DNA from: JAFGBH01 sp964430915
GTDB taxonomy: Bacteria; Desulfobacterota; Syntrophia; Syntrophales; UBA2210
Direction of reading: 5' to 3'
Length of the DNA stretch: 10,268 nucleotides
Assembly: GCA_964430915.1 (NCBI GenBank)
Contig: CAYSHT010000077.1
Coordinates: 1 to 10,268, forward strand
The translations under genes and the position numbers were made by a program. Position 1 is the stretch's first letter. Each line of letters opens with the position of its first letter. Below are positions 1 through 5,710 of this stretch, piece after piece. Below the pieces are notes generated by a model, which was not told the DNA's origin, did not search any database, and saw only the letters and a list, made by a program, of their open reading frames with translations.

Positions 1-1
1 C

Positions 2-433
2 AGAAAGGACGAGATATGCACCGGCCTCAATGACGGAATGCACCTCATATATCCAAAGTTACTGGCATCACAGGGCCTCGTCCTGATATCGCCGACCCAT
101 AATTACAACATCACTGCATGGGTCAAGGCCTTTATCGACCGCCTCTACTGTTTTTATACCTATGACAATAACCGCCCGAGAGGATGGTTGAGCCGTCTGG
201 GGAATCAGGGACGAAAAGCGGTAATCGCGGCTGTGTGCGAGCAGGAAACCAAAAAGGACATGGGAATGACCCTCGAGGCAATGCGCCTTCCCCTGGAGGC
301 ACTCGGATATGAGATCATTGATGAATTGCCGGTCTTCGGAGTATTCGACAAAGGGGCTGTCAAAAAGGAAGATGATATAATGGCAGAGGCAAGAGCAGTA
401 GGGTTAAATCTGGCAACATCACTGCTTGCTTAA
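2..433 (+). CDS. NAD(P)H-dependent oxidoreductase / flavodoxin-fold protein, 5' end outside window
   Basis: The reading frame is open from base 2, before the first Met at 38, so this is the C-terminal part of a longer gene. The visible part matches the second half of the NADPH-dependent FMN reductase / flavodoxin-like fold. A short stretch with one Cys (EICTGLNDGM) leads into a helix and strand ending in ISPTHNYN, the place where family members have 'sPvY' next to the flavin, followed by KAFIDRLYCF, which matches the family's 'KaFiDR' motif. The remainder (KAVIAAVCEQE and an alternating helix/strand tail) fits the end of the domain. Such proteins move electrons from NAD(P)H to flavin or small electrophiles in the cytoplasm; the substrate cannot be read here. 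A SnoaL-like gene follows 47 bases downstream on the same strand and may be co-transcribed. The N-terminal phosphate-binding loop is not in view. Confidence 0.8.
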   Translation, partial: RKDEICTGLNDGMHLIYPKLLASQGLVLISPTHNYNITAWVKAFIDRLYCFYTYDNNRPRGWLSRLGNQGRKAVIAAVCEQETKKDMGMTLEAMRLPLEALGYEIIDELPVFGVFDKGAVKKEDDIMAEARAVGLNLATSLLA

Positions 434-480
434 ACACTCTAAAATATATCACAGACAAAATTGATGAGGAGTTTTAGGAG

Positions 481-882
481 ATGATGACAAAAGAAGAAGC
501 GAGAGAGTTTGCCTCGAGATGGCTCCCCGCATGGACGGGAAATGAGCCGGAGAAACTGGCAGATTATTATTCAGACGATGTTTTTTACCTCGACCCCGTG
601 ATACCCAAAGGAGTCCATGGAAAGGACCAACTCATAGCCTATTTTCGGAAGCTTCTTGCACAAAATCCCGACTGGGTCTGGACGCAGATTGAGCCGATTC
701 CGATGGAGGGCGGTTTCCTTAACAAATGGCTGGCAAAAATACCGGTAGGGGACAACGTATTGGAGTTCGTCGGTGTGTGCTTTGTGCAGTTTGACGGTGA
801 GGGAAAAATAAAGAGAAACGAAGTGTACTTCGATCGCATCGATCTGGTCTCTGCTATCTATAAATACGTAAAATCCAGGTGA
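481..882 (+). CDS. SnoaL / NTF2-like family protein
   Basis: The 133-residue protein has the length and pattern of a single NTF2-like (SnoaL-type) cone-shaped domain. It opens with a helix containing WLPAWTGNEPEKLADYY, then SDDVFYLDP (residues 31-39), GVHGKDQLIAYFRKLL (44-59), and later beta strands ending in NEVYFDRIDL (113-122). Members include polyketide cyclases, ketosteroid isomerase relatives and many uncharacterised ligand-binding proteins, so the reaction cannot be assigned. The start is a tandem ATGATG. GAGGAG at 466-471 lies 9 bases before the first ATG, which favours 481; a second GGAG directly abuts the ATG. No signal peptide or membrane segment is seen, so it is probably cytoplasmic. 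It follows the flavodoxin-like gene by 47 bases and converges with the HypE-like gene. No clear terminator is visible in the 93 bases between them. Confidence 0.75.
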   Translation: MMTKEEAREFASRWLPAWTGNEPEKLADYYSDDVFYLDPVIPKGVHGKDQLIAYFRKLLAQNPDWVWTQIEPIPMEGGFLNKWLAKIPVGDNVLEFVGVCFVQFDGEGKIKRNEVYFDRIDLVSAIYKYVKSR

Positions 883-975
883 TTCGCCCGTCAGCGAGAC
901 ATTATTTCATCCATAAAGACGGGGAGGTAACAGCGGGCTGCAACCAGACCTTGATATTCATTACATAAAAGAGTT

Positions 976-1983
976 TCATCCGAAGATTCGCGAAAGCTCA
1001 TCCTGATGATAGACGGGGAGTGGCTTTTCCACCCCATCTTGAATAAGTTTCATTCCCCTTCCCTGACTCACCATAACCCCTATCCGGGTTCCCGCAATAC
1101 CAGCGTCATTAAGTCTCGAGATAATTTCCTCCGATGCCGATGGTAATGCAGCAATGAGAAGCGAGCCCGAGGCAAATGTCCCCATAGGGTCAACCTTATA
1201 AAAATCGCAGAGTACCTGTGTCTCCTCGCTTATCGAGATATCGTCCCCAAAGACTTCGACACCGAGGCCGCTCGCACGCGCCATTTCATATATTCCGGTT
1301 GCGATTCCCCCCTCCGTCGGGTCGTGGAATGCATGAATACCTTCACAACCCGCGAGAGCGGTCGCATCCTTCACCACCCCGATTCCCGGATTATAGAGAT
1401 AGTTTTGCACCCGGCTGATAAATGCCTCCGAAAAATGGGCACTCAGTTCCACCTCCTTTTCGCGAGAGATGATGGACGTGGCCTCGATGGCAGCTGTTTT
1501 CGTCATGATCAGTTCATCGCCTTCTCTCGCCGCAGAGGTCGGTTTGAGTTCATTCTTCCCCGCCTCACCCAACATCTGGCCTATCACGATGGGATTGCTG
1601 ACGCCGGAAGTAACCTCCGTATGGCCTCCGCAGTAGGTAATCCCCAGGTCCTGACAGCTCTTGGATATCTGAGAGAATATATTTTCCAGATCGCCTTTAC
1701 TGCTTCCCTCGGGAATGAGGATTGTCGCCAGAAACCAGCGGGGAATCCCTCCCATGGATGCGATATCATTGGCATTAATATTAACCGCATAAAAACCTAT
1801 CTCATCGGTCGCACAGGTTATCGGATCCGTTTTTGCTACGAGATAGTGATCTCCCATGTCAATAACTGCCGCATCTTCACCAATTCCAGAGCCCACAACA
1901 ACACGATCATCGCTGTAGGTATACTTTGACAGCAGTTTTTCAAGAATGTTCATGTGAATCTTGCCGACAGGCAACTTATCCAT
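976..1983 (-). CDS. AIR synthase / HypE-like (PurM superfamily) protein
   Basis: This 335-residue protein has the two-domain layout of the PurM/HypE/ThiL/SelD superfamily, ATP-binding enzymes that activate a substrate by phosphorylation. Visible signatures are LPVGKI at the N-terminus (4-9), GIGEDAAV (33-40), the nucleotide/metal region AVNINANDIASMGG (66-79), GGHTEV (119-124) in the N-terminal domain, and DPTEGGI (221-227) plus GTFASGSLLIA (268-278) in the C-terminal domain. Overall it is closest to the HypE-like branch (COG0309). True HypE ends in a conserved PRIC motif whose Cys carries the carbamoyl/cyano group for NiFe-hydrogenase maturation. This protein ends in LSRIFG with no Cys, so it is not an ordinary HypE and no hydrogenase genes are in view. 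Its ATG lies 6 bases after the stop of the upstream transporter fragment, and its ribosome site GAGGTGA overlaps that stop, so the two once formed a tightly coupled pair. The substrate is unknown. Confidence 0.8.
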   Translation of the reverse strand: MDKLPVGKIHMNILEKLLSKYTYSDDRVVVGSGIGEDAAVIDMGDHYLVAKTDPITCATDEIGFYAVNINANDIASMGGIPRWFLATILIPEGSSKGDLENIFSQISKSCQDLGITYCGGHTEVTSGVSNPIVIGQMLGEAGKNELKPTSAAREGDELIMTKTAAIEATSIISREKEVELSAHFSEAFISRVQNYLYNPGIGVVKDATALAGCEGIHAFHDPTEGGIATGIYEMARASGLGVEVFGDDISISEETQVLCDFYKVDPMGTFASGSLLIAALPSASEEIISRLNDAGIAGTRIGVMVSQGRGMKLIQDGVEKPLPVYHQDELSRIFG

Positions 1984-1989
1984 GCTGTA

Positions 1990-2259
1990 TCACCTCGCTT
2001 TCTTCCTTAATGTTATCAAATAATAAAATAATCCGGCAACTAAAATGGAGGGAATTGAGCCCCCGATAGAGTATTTCATGAGCGCGATAAATTCAAAGGT
2101 CGCAAAACCGGCCACCCAGGATATGATCGCCGCTGGATTAAAACCCTTAAAATACCAGTACTCGCCTCCTTCTTCGAATAGTTCATCCACATTGAGTGTA
2201 CGTCTGCGGATAATGAAATAATCGGTGAGGACAACACCAAAGATGGGCATAAACGGCAA
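1990..2259 (-). pseudogene. NCS1-family permease (CytX/CodB-like), C-terminal fragment only
   Basis: Only 89 codons remain of a transporter family that usually has about 400-500 residues and some 12 helices. The fragment begins PFMPIFGVVLTDYFIIRRR, matching the conserved 'P.FGV.L.DYF..RR' turn near the end of NCS1 nucleobase/thiamine-precursor permeases. It continues with GGEYWYFKGFNPAAIISWVAG and two further hydrophobic helices, the usual C-terminal pair. The match looks best to the CytX (putative hydroxymethylpyrimidine transporter) branch, from memory. The first codon, TTG, directly follows the guaA TAG in the same frame. There is no ribosome site or Met before codon 4, so independent translation is doubtful. 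It is followed after 6 bases by the HypE-like gene. Loss of about four fifths of the protein makes it non-functional as a transporter. Confidence 0.8.
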
Positions 2260-3798
2260 CTATTCCCACTCGATCGTGCTGGGCGGTTTCGAACTTATGT
2301 CATAAACGACACGATTCACGCCTTTTACCTCGTTAATTATCCTCGACGATATCTTTCCCAGAACTTCATAGGGAAGCTTGACCCAGTCGGCCGTCATCGC
2401 ATCGAGACTCGCGACAATCCTCAGAGCCACCACATTGGCATAGGTTCGCTCGTCACCCATCACACCCACACTTTTTACGGGAAGGAGGACGGCAAATGAC
2501 TGCCAGATATCTGCGTATCCCTCGTAGGCCCTCATTTCTTCCTGAACGATTACATCGGCATCTCGAAGTACGGCAAGGGACTCTTCGTTTACCTCACCTA
2601 CGATACGTACGGCGAGACCCAGGCCCGGAAAGGGCTGTCGCATCAGGAGACTTTCCGGTAGTCCCAACTCTCTCCCAAGGACCCTTACCTCATCTTTAAA
2701 CAACTCCCTGAGCGGCTCCAAAAGCTCAAAGTCGAGATCTTCGGGCAGCCCCCCCACATTATGATGGCTCTTGATCATTGAAGAGGGACCGCCATGGGCC
2801 GATTGGCTTTCCACCACATCGGGATAGAGCGTTCCCTGGGCAAGAAACCGGGCTGATGTTACACTCTTCGCCGCGTCTCGAAAAACATCGATAAAGGTCT
2901 CACCGATGATCTTTCTCTTTCTTTCCGGATCAGTCACCCCTCGCAGTGCATCGACAAACCTCGCCCTGGCATCAACGACACGGAAGTCGAGCTTATAATC
3001 TTCGGTAAAAAGGGTGCGGATCTCATCCACCTCCCCTTTCCGTAAAAGACCGTTATCCACAAAGATGGCCTTCATCTGGCCACCTATTGCAGCGTTTATG
3101 AGTGCGGCGGCAACGGCCGAATCGACACCACCCGAAAGGCCACAGATTACATTGGAATCACCCACGGTTTTCCTGATCCTTTTCACCGATTCTTCTGCGA
3201 ATCTGCCCATGGTCCAGTCGCCGGCGCATCCCGCCACATGAAAGAGAAAGTTTCTGATAATTTCAGTACCCTTCGGTGTGTGAACAACTTCGGGATGAAA
3301 CTGAATGCCATATCTTTTTTTCCCGTCATCAACCATCGACGCAATCGGACAATCACTGGTACTTGCCAGAACACGAAACCCTTCGGGAACTGTCGTCACA
3401 TGATCCCCATGACTCATCCAGACCTGGAGCGGAGATTCCATGTCCTGAAATATACCCGCCGATCTTGTGGTCTCGATAAAGGCGGGACCATACTCGCCGC
3501 TTCTCCCCTTTTCCACCACACCACCAAGTATCTCCGCCATGAGTTGCATCCCGTAGCATATGCCGAGAATGGGGATATCAATAGAGAGAATTTCGCGGTC
3601 CATAGAAGGATGCTCCGGCTCGAGAACGGAGGCAGGACCTCCAGAAAGAACAACGGCGATGGGATCAAGCCGCAACAGCTCGTCTTTCAATATAGCATGC
3701 CTAACAATTTCACAGTAGACGCCCATCTCCCCGATACGCCTGGCGATAAGCTGGGAGTACTGTGACCCGAAATCAAATACAGCGACTAACTCTTTCAC
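2260..3798 (-). CDS. guaA: GMP synthase (glutamine-hydrolysing)
   Basis: GuaA converts XMP to GMP in the cytoplasm using ATP and ammonia released from glutamine, the last step of guanine nucleotide synthesis. The 512-residue length is normal. The N-terminal class I glutamine amidotransferase domain shows LSGGPASV (51-58), the nucleophile in GICYGMQL (Cys81), and the His/Glu pair in FHPEV (His168, Glu170). The ATP pyrophosphatase domain has its P-loop SGGVDS at 222-227. The dimerisation domain ends in the expected PPSTIEWE. All catalytic residues are present, so the gene looks functional. One oddity is Leu393 in PFPGLGLA, where the family usually has GPGLA. The start is GTG; GAGGAG at 3806-3811 lies 8 bases upstream and sets it. 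It is flanked by a truncated dapF upstream and an NCS1 permease tail starting right after its stop. guaB is not in view. Confidence 0.97.
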   Translation of the reverse strand: MKELVAVFDFGSQYSQLIARRIGEMGVYCEIVRHAILKDELLRLDPIAVVLSGGPASVLEPEHPSMDREILSIDIPILGICYGMQLMAEILGGVVEKGRSGEYGPAFIETTRSAGIFQDMESPLQVWMSHGDHVTTVPEGFRVLASTSDCPIASMVDDGKKRYGIQFHPEVVHTPKGTEIIRNFLFHVAGCAGDWTMGRFAEESVKRIRKTVGDSNVICGLSGGVDSAVAAALINAAIGGQMKAIFVDNGLLRKGEVDEIRTLFTEDYKLDFRVVDARARFVDALRGVTDPERKRKIIGETFIDVFRDAAKSVTSARFLAQGTLYPDVVESQSAHGGPSSMIKSHHNVGGLPEDLDFELLEPLRELFKDEVRVLGRELGLPESLLMRQPFPGLGLAVRIVGEVNEESLAVLRDADVIVQEEMRAYEGYADIWQSFAVLLPVKSVGVMGDERTYANVVALRIVASLDAMTADWVKLPYEVLGKISSRIINEVKGVNRVVYDISSKPPSTIEWE

Positions 3799-3815
3799 TT
3801 TGTATGCTCCTCGTT

Positions 3816-3869
3816 TTATCTCTTTTTTATCATGTCAACAAACCGCTTGAACAGATACCGTGCATCATG
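3816..3869 (-). pseudogene. possible C-terminal tail of guaA's former upstream neighbour
   Basis: Exactly where DapF homology stops, a different frame reads HDARYLFKRFVDMIKKR followed by TAA at 3816-3818. The peptide has the basic, helical look of a natural C-terminus, and its stop sits 4 bases before the guaA ribosome site, the spacing of an operon neighbour. The frame is closed by a TGA just upstream of the junction, so only this tail survives. I do not recognise the parent protein. With only 17 residues this could be chance; it is listed because its edge coincides with the dapF break. Confidence 0.3.
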
Positions 3870-4105
3870 GCCTCACTTCCATCGGAATTGAATATCCGCA
3901 ATCTGAAGTCGGTCTTCTCACTCGGCTCGACAATGAGAATCCCATCGGCACCGACCGAAGTACGACGAGAACACCATCGAGGAGCATATTCCCTCCAGTC
4001 TATGCCTTCCTTTACTCCGTCACCATTGAGCACAATAAAGTCGTTTCCATGTCCCGACATCTTGTAAAAAACAATAGGTTCACCGCCCTTTGAATTTGGT
4101 ACCAT
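3830..4105 (-). pseudogene. dapF: diaminopimelate epimerase, 5' fragment
   Basis: Intact DapF (about 275 residues) interconverts LL- and meso-diaminopimelate for lysine and peptidoglycan synthesis, using two cysteines. Here only the start survives: IVFYKMSGHGNDFIVL (residues 11-26) matches the family's 'F.KMhGlGNDF' opening, and VGADGILIVEPS plus FRLRIFNSDGSEA (67-79) match the next conserved blocks. Homology ends at Ala79, immediately before the expected 'CGNG' block holding the first catalytic Cys. The frame then runs through an unrelated dozen residues to TGA at 3830-3832. Both catalytic Cys regions and the whole C-terminal domain are missing, so the product cannot be an epimerase. The ATG at 4103-4105 is preferred because GGGGAG lies about 6 bases upstream; the frame is open for 22 codons further upstream but those show no homology. 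A complete dapF must exist elsewhere if the cell makes diaminopimelate. Confidence 0.85.
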
Positions 4106-4401
4106 ACCTCTCTCCCCGCTTTCCCGTATTAGGACCCGTTGCCGCGCAGGTACACGAATCCTTGGCAACAAGCTTGCAATTACAGTGCCAGAGCACGAAA
4201 CAAAACCTCAAAACCCCGACCTAATTGTTATTACTGAGAAAAATCCCCCGTGTTTAATAACAAATACCTCAAAAGAAGCTACATTTTAGTAGGATCACAT
4301 AGTGGCAACTACCGATATGTGCGAAAGGACCTCTCAGAATAGTACCGAATACAGGGGTTTTAGGTTTGATTTTCAAGCGAGAAACGGGTACCATCGCGCC
4401 C
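4106..4401. other. intergenic region between divergent dapF fragment and AlaX-like gene
   Basis: About 300 bases separate the two divergently read genes. It should hold promoters for both directions, but I find no convincing -35/-10 pair on either strand. An inverted GTTGCC / GGCAAC pair (about 4139-4144 and 4163-4168) is present, too short and too far apart to interpret. A plus-strand frame across roughly 4120-4285 is open and somewhat protein-like but has no start and no recognisable homology. Confidence 0.4.
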
Positions 4402-4845
4402 ATGAAAAAGCAGTATGATCCACGGATGCATTCAGCAGAACATATCCTCAACCAGACGATGGTAAGACTCTTTGCTACTGACCGTTCTTTCAGCGCCCAC
4501 ATTGAGAAAAAGAAATCAAAGTGCGATTATCGCTTCGATCGGAAACTTATGGATGAGGAAATCCGGAAAATCGAGCAAAAGGTCAATGAGATTATCGGGG
4601 CAGATATGCCGGTAACCGAAGAGTATCTTTCAAAGGAAGCCGCAGAAAAACGGTACTCTCTCACAAGGCTTCCCGACGATGCCAAAGGCGATATCAGAAT
4701 AGTGAGGGTCGGGAATTATGATACCAGCCCCTGTATAGGCCCTCACGTGAAATCTACAAAGGAAATCGGCGACTTCCACATAGTCTCTGCAAGCTTCTCG
4801 AACGGAATTCTCAGAATCAGATACAAACTCTCACAGCCCGAATAG
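4402..4845 (+). CDS. AlaX-like stand-alone tRNA-editing (SAD) domain protein
   Basis: The 147-residue protein is a free-standing version of the second additional domain found in alanyl- and threonyl-tRNA synthetases. Its zinc-binding site is visible as HSAEH (His10, His14; HxxxH) and CIGPH (Cys111, His115; CxxxH), with DDAKGDIRIVRVGNYDTSPC leading into the second pair as in the family. AlaX proteins act in the cytoplasm on tRNA that has left the synthetase and remove wrongly attached amino acids, typically Ser or Gly from tRNA-Ala. Which tRNA this one serves cannot be read from sequence. The frame is open back to a TTG at 4366, but the first ATG, at 4402, puts the protein start just before the conserved HxxxH and gives a normal short AlaX length. 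No strong ribosome site precedes either start, so the N-terminus is uncertain. The csp gene follows on the same strand under its own promoter. Confidence 0.85.
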   Translation: MKKQYDPRMHSAEHILNQTMVRLFATDRSFSAHIEKKKSKCDYRFDRKLMDEEIRKIEQKVNEIIGADMPVTEEYLSKEAAEKRYSLTRLPDDAKGDIRIVRVGNYDTSPCIGPHVKSTKEIGDFHIVSASFSNGILRIRYKLSQPE

Positions 4846-4875
4846 CTGCATGGTTCAATTTAATCAAAGCGGTGA

Positions 4876-4912
4876 GGCAAAAAACGCACTTATCAATTTA
4901 ACCTTTTTTGCC
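4876..4912 (+). repeat. 9-bp inverted repeat after AlaX-like gene, possible weak terminator
   Basis: GGCAAAAAA (4876-4884) pairs perfectly with TTTTTTGCC (4904-4912) around a 19-base loop. The stem is A/T-rich and the loop is long, with the T-run inside the stem, so it is at best a weak terminator for the AlaX-like gene. It lies 31 bases after that gene's stop and 38 bases before the csp -35 box. Confidence 0.35.
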
Positions 4913-4920
4913 GAAGAAAT

Positions 4921-4949
4921 AATTCAAAGAAATAAATTCAAAGAAATAA
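4921..4949 (+). repeat. 14-base tandem direct repeat upstream of the csp promoter
   Basis: Two exact tandem copies of AATTCAAAGAAATA (4921-4934 and 4935-4948) sit directly against the csp -35 box, and a partial third copy (CGAAGAAATA) precedes them. The A/T-rich tract occupies the place of a promoter UP element, so it may raise csp transcription; that role is inference. Confidence 0.7.
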
Positions 4950-4950
4950 C

Positions 4951-4977
4951 TTGACATAAGAAAAAAACCTATATATT
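4951..4977 (+). promoter_or_regulatory. sigma70-type promoter of the cold-shock gene
   Basis: A perfect TTGACA at 4951-4956 is followed, after 15 bases, by TATATT at 4972-4977; TATTAC at 4974-4979 gives a 17-base spacer as an alternative -10. Transcription would start near 4985-4990, giving a leader of about 160 bases ahead of csp, the long leader typical of cspA-type genes. Confidence 0.7.
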
Positions 4978-4995
4978 ACATCCGCTAAAAGAAAT

Positions 4996-5087
4996 ACCTC
5001 GCAACGGTGAGTTGCAGGTTACAGTAAAGTTAGGATTGAAGACATTTTAGAGCACGAAATTGAACAGTTGAATTTTCAGTCTTCGGT
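4996..5087 (+). promoter_or_regulatory. structured 5' leader of csp mRNA
   Basis: Two hairpins can be drawn in the leader. The first lies near the predicted 5' end: ACCT-GCAAC (4996-5005, with C5000 bulged) pairs with GTTGC-AGGT (5011-5019) around a GGTGA loop. The second pairs ATTGAAGAC (5035-5043) with GTCTTCGGT (5079-5087), using two G-U pairs and a long inner loop. Leaders of cspA-type mRNAs are known to change fold with temperature and control stability and translation. That this leader does so is inference from its position and length. Confidence 0.45.
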
Positions 5088-5146
5088 ATTATTCTCACAT
5101 GTAGGCGATCCAACTTTAGAAAATTTAAGAAAGGAGGATTGCTACA

Positions 5147-5347
5147 ATGAGTCAAGGTACCGTTAAATGGTTCAACGAAAGTAAAGGGTTCGGCTTTATC
5201 GAAAACGATGAAGGTGGCGACGTGTTTGTGCACTACAGTGCAATTCAGGGCGACGGCTTCAAAGTTCTGTACGAGAATCAGCGCGTTTCGTTTGAGATTG
5301 AGCAGGGCAAAAAGGGCCCGTCTGCTACGAGCGTCAGCGTTCTGTAA
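5147..5347 (+). CDS. csp: cold-shock protein, CspA family
   Basis: The 66-residue protein is one complete cold-shock (OB-fold) domain, the standard length. It opens with GTVKWFNESKGFGFIEND, containing the RNP1 motif KGFGFI, then RNP2 as VFVHYSAI, and ends with the usual GPSATSVSVL. These small proteins bind single-stranded RNA and DNA in the cytoplasm and act as RNA chaperones. AAGGAGG at 5131-5137 is an excellent ribosome site 9 bases before the ATG. The gene is a single-gene transcription unit: its own promoter with a consensus -35, a roughly 160-base leader with hairpins, and a strong terminator 20 bases after the stop. Whether it is cold-induced or constitutive cannot be decided from the protein; the long leader favours regulation. 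Confidence 0.97.
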   Translation: MSQGTVKWFNESKGFGFIENDEGGDVFVHYSAIQGDGFKVLYENQRVSFEIEQGKKGPSATSVSVL

Positions 5348-5367
5348 GCGTTAATCCCTAAAAACCA

Positions 5368-5410
5368 AAAGGCACTTTGTAGTCATATCGACTCCAGAGT
5401 GCCTTTTTTT
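5368..5410 (+). terminator. intrinsic terminator of csp
   Basis: AAAGGCACT (5368-5376) pairs with AGTGCCTTT (5398-5406). The stem continues inward through TTG/CCAG-side pairs and AGTC (5381-5384) with GACT (5390-5393) to an ATATC loop, with one mismatch. A run of seven T (5404-5410) follows. It is oriented for the csp transcript. Confidence 0.93.
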
Positions 5411-5710
5411 ATTATCCTTCAAAAAATTTCTATTAAAAGATAAAGCTCCTTGCAACCCTGTCTAAGCGGGATCTCCCCTTTTCTCCGACACATTGCGGGG
5501 AATCCGCAACTGTTTAGTTCAAGCACTCGTGTTTTTTCACGCACTCATCTTTCTTTTAGACCAAATATCCTGCCGACGTTGTGATATCTTCCCAGACTGT
5601 TTTCTGTTACAATACTATACAATCACTTTACGAGATAGTACCCTATTCCTCAAGATGAACGCAGATTTCGCTGAAGATCATAACGCAATTACAGAAAGCA
5701 AGAATAAGCT
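5411..5710. other. intergenic region between csp terminator and HD gene
   Basis: Besides the RND remnant on the minus strand, this 300-base stretch holds a small hairpin TTGCGG (5493-5498) / CCGCAA (5504-5509) with a GGAAT loop and no T-run. Two TACAAT hexamers (5608-5613 and 5618-5623) could be -10 boxes for the HD gene, but no good -35 is placed in front of them. The plus-strand open frame covering 5493-5750 shows no homology and overlaps both the remnant and the HD start. Confidence 0.5.
5545..5607 (-). pseudogene. C-terminal remnant of an RND/MMPL transporter gene
   Basis: Read on the minus strand, this stretch gives TENSLGRYHNVGRIFGLKER followed by TGA at 5545-5547. It aligns without gaps to the end of the intact RND transporter in this window (ENWLGRHLNIGRIFGL, codons 868-883, 7116-7178): 12 of 20 residues are identical, and both end within a residue of each other. 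DNA similarity is also obvious, for example AATATCCTGCCGA at 5565-5577 and again at 7136-7148 on the plus strand. Further upstream in this frame (beyond about 5620) a TGA appears and similarity fades, so only the tail survives. Nothing else of the roughly 880-codon gene is visible before the HD gene begins at 5711. It is a dead fragment of a second, related transporter gene in the same orientation as the intact one. Confidence 0.75.

Noticed and set aside
1324..1929. 201-codon plus-strand open frame opposite the HypE-like gene
   Set aside because: It is antisense to a gene with clear family motifs, shows no homology pattern of its own, and has no ribosome site.
3238..3765. 175-codon plus-strand open frame opposite guaA
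   Set aside because: It lies wholly within a certain guaA gene on the other strand and has no recognisable domain.
2260..4105. guaA block as an insertion sequence or transposon cargo
   Set aside because: No transposase, terminal inverted repeats or target-site duplication could be found at 2260 or 3869.
4120..4285. Open plus-strand frame upstream of the AlaX-like gene with protein-like composition
   Set aside because: It has no start codon with a ribosome site and I recognise nothing in it; too little to call a remnant.
4366..4401. TTG start for the AlaX-like protein, adding 12 residues
   Set aside because: No better ribosome site than the ATG at 4402, and the extra residues lie outside the conserved domain; kept only as an alternative.
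4921..4949. Tandem repeat as the beginning of a CRISPR array
   Set aside because: The copies are contiguous, 14 bases long and without spacers.
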